Below, in pieces: positions 51,311 to 54,916 of a stretch of DNA of 54,916 nucleotides. The stretch covers positions 1-54,916 of the forward strand of contig JAFUDJ010000024.1 of the NCBI GenBank assembly GCA_017459445.1, given 5' to 3'. Made by a program: the position numbers and the translations under genes. Position 1 is the first letter of the stretch; each line of letters begins with the position of its first letter. The stretch is from Prevotella sp. (GTDB lineage Bacteria; Bacteroidota; Bacteroidia; Bacteroidales; Bacteroidaceae). The notes below the pieces were generated by a model, which saw nothing but the letters and a program-made list of their open reading frames with translations, ran no database searches and was not told the origin of the DNA.

Positions 51311-52477
51311 ATGAAGACACGAACACTCGCCATCATACTCATCATGGTGCTTACGGTATTTGCCGCCAAAGCACAAAAGCGTCATAAGGTACGACAGCCG
51401 GAGCCTTCGCCCGAGGAACTGGCCAGGCAGGAGAAACTGGAGCACATGACGGCTAACACGGCGCGTGTCGTATTCATCGACAGTTTTGTCGTCGGCAAAC
51501 GCGCGTTTCTTAACAGCTATACCCTCAATCCGGAGGTGGGGACGATTGGTCTTGTCCAAGAGTCTTGTCCCTCAAGGCAACGTTCTGACACCTATGGCTT
51601 TACCAACGAAATAGGGAACCACCGGTATATGGCTAAACACGATAACGACAGCTGCGTCAGCATATACCACAGCGAGAACATTGCCGGACAATGGACCGCA
51701 CCGACACGCCTTCGCGGCATCAATGACCAAGGTCAGTTCCGGCGTTCCAACTACCCCTTTATGATGGGCGACGGAGAAACGTTCTACTTTGCTGCGGAAG
51801 GCGGCGACGGGTTGGGAGGCTACGACATCTATACCAGCACTTACGACAAAGACGCCGGACGTTTCCTGACGCCTGTCAATATCGGCATGCCATTCAACTC
51901 GGAGGCAAACGACTATATGTTTGTCATCGACGAATACAGCCGTTTGGGCTTTTTCGCCACTGACCGACGGCAGCCGCAAGACACGGTCTGTGTCTATGTG
52001 TTTGTGCCGTCCGAGATTCGGCAGACTTACTCCCCAGACGAATACACCCCAGAGCAGATTGCGGCTTTTTCACGCATTGAAAGCATCAGCATGACATGGG
52101 ACGACTCGCTGCAAGTCAGTCAGGCCATGGCCCGCCTGCAAATGACCTCCGACCGCAAACGGCAACAGGTGAAAGGCCACGACTTCACGTTTGTCATCAA
52201 CGATACGACCATCTACTATCATCTGTCCGACTTCCAGAATCCCGGCAACGTGCAACGCTATAGACAGCTGGTCAGCATGCGCGCACAACTGGCGAAACTC
52301 AACCAGACACTTGACAATGCCAGGCAGCAATATGCCACTTCCAATAAAAAAAAGCGTATCGGGCTACGGAGGGAGTTGGCGGATGATGAACGGCGACAGG
52401 AAGAGCTTGCGGATAGCATCCGCCAGCTTGAAAAGGCCATCCGCAACCAAGAGCATCAATTTCTAACTAAAAAATAA
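51311..52477 (+). CDS. Secreted PD40 (TolB-like propeller) protein with C-terminal coiled coil
   Basis: The 388-residue protein has a signal peptide (IMVLTVFAAKAQ) and WD40-like PD40 segments (YPFMMGDGETFYFAAEGGDG, then GGYDIYTSTYD; SEANDYMFVIDEYSRLGFFA). A C-terminal coiled coil follows (about 320-385; LRRELADDERRQEELADSIR). PD40 domains with this 'GGYDIY' core occur in PorE and other type IX secretion/gliding proteins, but the OmpA domain of PorE is absent. A periplasmic or surface structural role is likely. It is followed at four bases by the nucleoside phosphorylase gene. Function not assigned. Confidence 0.75.
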   Translation: MKTRTLAIILIMVLTVFAAKAQKRHKVRQPEPSPEELARQEKLEHMTANTARVVFIDSFVVGKRAFLNSYTLNPEVGTIGLVQESCPSRQRSDTYGFTNEIGNHRYMAKHDNDSCVSIYHSENIAGQWTAPTRLRGINDQGQFRRSNYPFMMGDGETFYFAAEGGDGLGGYDIYTSTYDKDAGRFLTPVNIGMPFNSEANDYMFVIDEYSRLGFFATDRRQPQDTVCVYVFVPSEIRQTYSPDEYTPEQIAAFSRIESISMTWDDSLQVSQAMARLQMTSDRKRQQVKGHDFTFVINDTTIYYHLSDFQNPGNVQRYRQLVSMRAQLAKLNQTLDNARQQYATSNKKKRIGLRRELADDERRQEELADSIRQLEKAIRNQEHQFLTKK

Positions 52478-52481
52478 TACT

Positions 52482-53357
52482 ATGGCAAAAAGACATTTTC
52501 CTGAATCAGAGCTGATTATCAACAACGACGGCTCATGCTTCCACCTGCATCTGAAGCCTGAGCAGCTGGCCGACAAAGTGATTCTTGTCGGCGACCCTGC
52601 ACGTGTAAATACTGTAGCGGCCCACTTCGACACCCAAGAATGCGAAGTCTCCAGCCGTGAGTTTCATACCATCACCGGTACCTATCAGGGCAAACGCATC
52701 ACCTGCCAGTCGCACGGCATCGGCTGCGACAACATCGACATCGTGGTCAACGAGCTCGACACGCTGGCCAATGTTGACTACCAGACTCGTGAAGAGCGCG
52801 ACGAGCACCGCACACTGACCATGGTACGCATCGGCACCTGCGGCGGTTTGCAACCCTATACACCTACAGGCACCTTCATCGCCTCGGTCAAGAGCATCGG
52901 CTTCGACGGTTTGCTGAACTACTACGCAGGGCGAAACGTCGTATGCGACATCCCCATGGAACGGGCATTCACCGAACACATGCAGTGGGACCCCATCAAG
53001 GGTGCTCCCTACGTGGCCGTGGCTGACCAAGAACTCATCGAGCAGATTGCCGGCGACGACATGGTACGAGGCTATACCGTAGCCTGCGGTGGCTTCTACG
53101 GTCCACAGGGACGTCAGCTTCGCGCCGACATTGCCGACCCGCATCAGAACGAAAAGATTGAGTCGTTCGAATACGACGGCATGAAAATCTGTAACTTCGA
53201 GATGGAGTCCTCCGCACTCGCTGGTCTTGCCTCCCTGCTTGGCCACCATGCAATGACCTGCTGTATGGTCATTGCCAACCGCTACGCTCAGAAGATGAAC
53301 ACCGAGTACAAAAACTCCATAGATACCCTCATTCAGAAAGTTCTCGACCGAATTTAA
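52482..53357 (+). CDS. udp: Uridine phosphorylase-like nucleoside phosphorylase
   Basis: The 291-residue enzyme is of the PNP/UDP family 1: VILVGDPARVNTVAAHF near residue 35, REFHTITGTYQGKRI, MVRIGTCGGLQPYTPTG and the late NFEMESSALAGLASLLGH with the conserved Glu-Met-Glu. It would cleave uridine (or a related nucleoside) with phosphate, completing salvage with cytidine deaminase encoded elsewhere in the window. It is slightly longer than E. coli Udp (253). Precise nucleoside preference is not evident. It starts four bases after the PD40 gene and so is co-transcribed. Confidence 0.88.
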   Translation: MAKRHFPESELIINNDGSCFHLHLKPEQLADKVILVGDPARVNTVAAHFDTQECEVSSREFHTITGTYQGKRITCQSHGIGCDNIDIVVNELDTLANVDYQTREERDEHRTLTMVRIGTCGGLQPYTPTGTFIASVKSIGFDGLLNYYAGRNVVCDIPMERAFTEHMQWDPIKGAPYVAVADQELIEQIAGDDMVRGYTVACGGFYGPQGRQLRADIADPHQNEKIESFEYDGMKICNFEMESSALAGLASLLGHHAMTCCMVIANRYAQKMNTEYKNSIDTLIQKVLDRI

Positions 53358-53380
53358 TTATCAATTGTCAATTATCAATT
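53358..53380 (+). repeat. AATTATCAATTGTCAATTATC-type simple repeat at the mnmE start
   Basis: AATTATC, AATTGTC, AATTATC, AATTCT units fill the gap after udp and run through the first codons of mnmE. Confidence 0.65.
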
Positions 53381-54660
53381 CTATCGACACCATTTGCGCA
53401 CTGGCTACAGCCCCTGGTGGTGCCCTCGGCATCATCAGGGTCTCTGGCCCCGCCGCCTTCTCAGCCGTCAGCGCCCTCTGTTCAGTAGACTGCGGTAGTA
53501 CCGCAGTCCGTTCCCTTCACTACGCCCATATCAAGGATGGCTTTGAGGTCATCGACGAAGTGATGGTCAGCGTTTTCCGTGCCCCTCATAGCTACACAGG
53601 CGAAGACAGTGTAGAGATTAGTTGCCACGGTTCTCACTATATATTAAATAAGGTGTTAGAATTGTTGGTGCAGCACGGCTGCCGCATGGCCCTTCCTGGC
53701 GAGTTCACTCAACGTGCTTACCTCAACGGCAAGATGGACCTCTCGCAGGCAGAGGCCGTTGCCGACCTCATTGCCAGCACCAATCAAGCCTCCCATCGTC
53801 TGGCCATGAGCCAGCTGCGCGGTGGCATCAGCACCGAGCTGTCTCAACTCCGCGACCACCTGCTCAAGCTCACCTCCCTGCTCGAACTTGAGCTCGACTT
53901 CTCTGACCACGAAGACCTCGAGTTTGCTGACCGCACAGAACTATTACAGCTTGCCCAGACCATCGAAGCCCACATCAGCCATCTCGCCCATTCCTTCGAG
54001 ACCGGCAACGCCCTCAAGAATGGCATCCCCGTAGCCATCGTCGGCGCCCCCAACGTGGGCAAGTCAACCCTCCTCAATGCCCTCCTTGGTGAGGAACGCG
54101 CCATCGTCTCTGACATCCAAGGCACCACCCGCGACGCCATTGAAGATACCATCAACCTCGGCGGCGTCACCTTCCGCTTCATCGACACCGCAGGCATCCG
54201 CCACACCTCCGACCAAATTGAGCAAATGGGCATTGAACGCTCTATCGCTGCTGCCCAGCGCGCCCGCATCATCCTTATGATGACCGAGCCCGGCATCCCC
54301 TACCCTGACATCGAAGTCCGTGACGACCAGACCGTCATTCGCATCGAAAACAAAACCGAAGATTTCCAAGCCAAATACGGCATTGGCCTAGACACGCTCA
54401 AACAACAGCTCATCGCTGCCATCCCCACCTACTCAGAAAATGACGTCATCGTCACCAACGCCCGCCACTACGACGCCCTCCAGCGTGCCCACGCCAGCCT
54501 CCTCCGCGTCATCAACGCCCTAGGAATCGGTCTCTCTAGCGACCTTTTAAGCGAAGACCTCCGTCAAGTCCTCGACATTCTCGCAGAAATCACTGGCGGT
54601 CAAATCACCCCCCAGGAAACTCTCAACAACATCTTCTCCCACTTCTGCGTGGGAAAATAG
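53365..54660 (+). CDS. mnmE: tRNA uridine-5-carboxymethylaminomethyl modification GTPase
   Basis: The 431-residue protein has the MnmE N-domain (DTICALATAPGGALGIIRVSGP; GEFTQRAYLNGKMDLSQAEA), a G domain with GAPNVGKSTLLNALLGEE, GTTRDAIED and DTAGIR, and the C-terminal CVGK, whose cysteine is essential. With MnmG it modifies U34 of tRNAs. Its start appears to be TTG at 53365, within a simple repeat; no in-frame ATG is available before the conserved DTICALA. The G4 motif reads NKTE rather than NKxD, and the protein is about 20 residues shorter than usual. Confidence 0.92.
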   Translation: MSIINSIDTICALATAPGGALGIIRVSGPAAFSAVSALCSVDCGSTAVRSLHYAHIKDGFEVIDEVMVSVFRAPHSYTGEDSVEISCHGSHYILNKVLELLVQHGCRMALPGEFTQRAYLNGKMDLSQAEAVADLIASTNQASHRLAMSQLRGGISTELSQLRDHLLKLTSLLELELDFSDHEDLEFADRTELLQLAQTIEAHISHLAHSFETGNALKNGIPVAIVGAPNVGKSTLLNALLGEERAIVSDIQGTTRDAIEDTINLGGVTFRFIDTAGIRHTSDQIEQMGIERSIAAAQRARIILMMTEPGIPYPDIEVRDDQTVIRIENKTEDFQAKYGIGLDTLKQQLIAAIPTYSENDVIVTNARHYDALQRAHASLLRVINALGIGLSSDLLSEDLRQVLDILAEITGGQITPQETLNNIFSHFCVGK

Positions 54661-54679
54661 AATACGATTAACGGTCATC

Positions 54680-54698
54680 ACTCGATATTACTCGATAT
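54680..54698. repeat. Direct repeat ACTCGATAT (two copies)
   Basis: ACTCGATAT at 54680-54688 and 54690-54698, separated by one T, 20 bases after the mnmE stop. Confidence 0.55.
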
Positions 54699-54736
54699 GA
54701 CTAAATCGTTTATTTTCAAGCAATTTCACACTCGCA

Positions 54737-54771
54737 ATATCATCAGCGTTAATCGTTGATGATATTTTTTT
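54737..54771 (+). terminator. mnmE terminator
   Basis: ATATCATCA (54737-54745) and TGATGATAT (54757-54765) form a stem followed by TTTTTT. Confidence 0.8.
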
Positions 54772-54779
54772 CGCTCATT

Positions 54780-54916
54780 TTTGTACGTTATTTGTACGTT
54801 TGGGAAAATCCCAACGTTGGCACATGCTCACTCAATGTCTCCGACTGGCACACGTTGGACACCATTGGATTGTTAAACGATGTCCTCGCGTGGCACACTT
54901 TGGACACATTTGGACA
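54780..54916. repeat. Repeat-rich segment at the window end
   Basis: It contains TTTGTACGTT twice (54780, 54791), the inverted repeat TTGGGA-AAA-TCCCAA (54800-54814), the palindrome CCAACGTTGG (54811-54820) and GGCACACGTTGGACAC/GGCACACTTTGGACAC (54847, 54892). TTGGA occurs at 54855, 54865, 54900 and 54910, in 10-base steps. No convincing gene is seen; the array runs off the window. Confidence 0.65.

Noticed and set aside
54784-54916. Minus-strand CPKC...CPTC pattern suggesting a zinc-ribbon peptide
   Set aside because: The spaced cysteines come from the GGCACAC-TTGGACAC DNA repeat, and the frame is short and cut by the window end.

Overview
The window looks like a chromosome segment from a Bacteroidales bacterium, most likely Prevotellaceae-like. 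Three things point there. Most transcription units start behind the Bacteroidetes promoter pattern TTTG-N19/23-TAnnTTTG(C). Start codons lack Shine-Dalgarno sequences and follow A-rich leaders. Several secreted proteins end in a 'DLxGRxV...GLYIxxGKxVVxK' tail and carry DUF4465, dockerin, BIG2 and DUF4348-type modules. Coding regions are rich in C/G at third positions, which produces many long but spurious antisense frames. No species call is attempted.

Layout. 1-990: the start of a CoA-transferase-like gene leaving the window, then a gene-free stretch packed with phased repeats. 991-6714 (minus): complete Rnf ion-pumping ferredoxin:NAD oxidoreductase operon (rseC-rnfB-C-D-G-E-A). 6873-14523: housekeeping and metabolic genes (GH73/LysM hydrolase, cytidine deaminase, TetR regulator, malic enzyme, HIT, DUF1015, YigZ) and tRNA-Arg. 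14689-31530: a cobalamin region. It has btuC/btuF-like transport genes on the minus strand and, divergently, a B12 riboswitch leading a six-gene plus-strand operon. That operon encodes a 2105-residue multidomain surface protein ending in a dockerin, a cohesin-like protein, a 65-residue acidic peptide, a BtuB-like TonB-dependent receptor, a BtuG-like beta-propeller and a DUF4465 protein. A second B12 aptamer with its own promoter and terminator lies antisense at the operon end with no gene behind it. 31583-37920 (minus): an atypical UDP-GlcNAc 2-epimerase homologue, a secreted BIG2/starch-binding-like protein, an MBL-fold hydrolase, MurB and a DUF4348 lipoprotein. 38052-41808 (plus): pheS, a ThiE-like gene, prs and a TlpA-like lipoprotein. 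41827-45770 (minus): clpC and a tandem-NBD ABC ATPase. 46048-54660 (plus): gdhA, a fused NfnAB/GltA-type oxidoreductase, a small membrane protein, a TtcA-like gene, a PD40 protein, a nucleoside phosphorylase and mnmE. The window ends in another repeat-rich segment.

How the parts fit. Rnf, the NfnAB-like fusion, NADP-malic enzyme and NADP-glutamate dehydrogenase form an anaerobic redox and nitrogen economy linking ferredoxin, NADH and NADPH. The B12 region looks like a scavenging system: the BtuB/BtuG-like proteins would capture and import corrinoid and BtuF/BtuC would carry it across the inner membrane, although no dedicated ATPase is encoded nearby. The most novel elements are the dockerin and cohesin-like proteins placed under B12 control and the free-standing second B12 aptamer, a candidate B12-sensing small RNA.

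At DNA level the window shows two recurring intergenic patterns. One is short simple repeats ending just before start codons, including a CGAAA family at three loci. The other is helically phased arrays of inverted half-sites with a 22-bp period.
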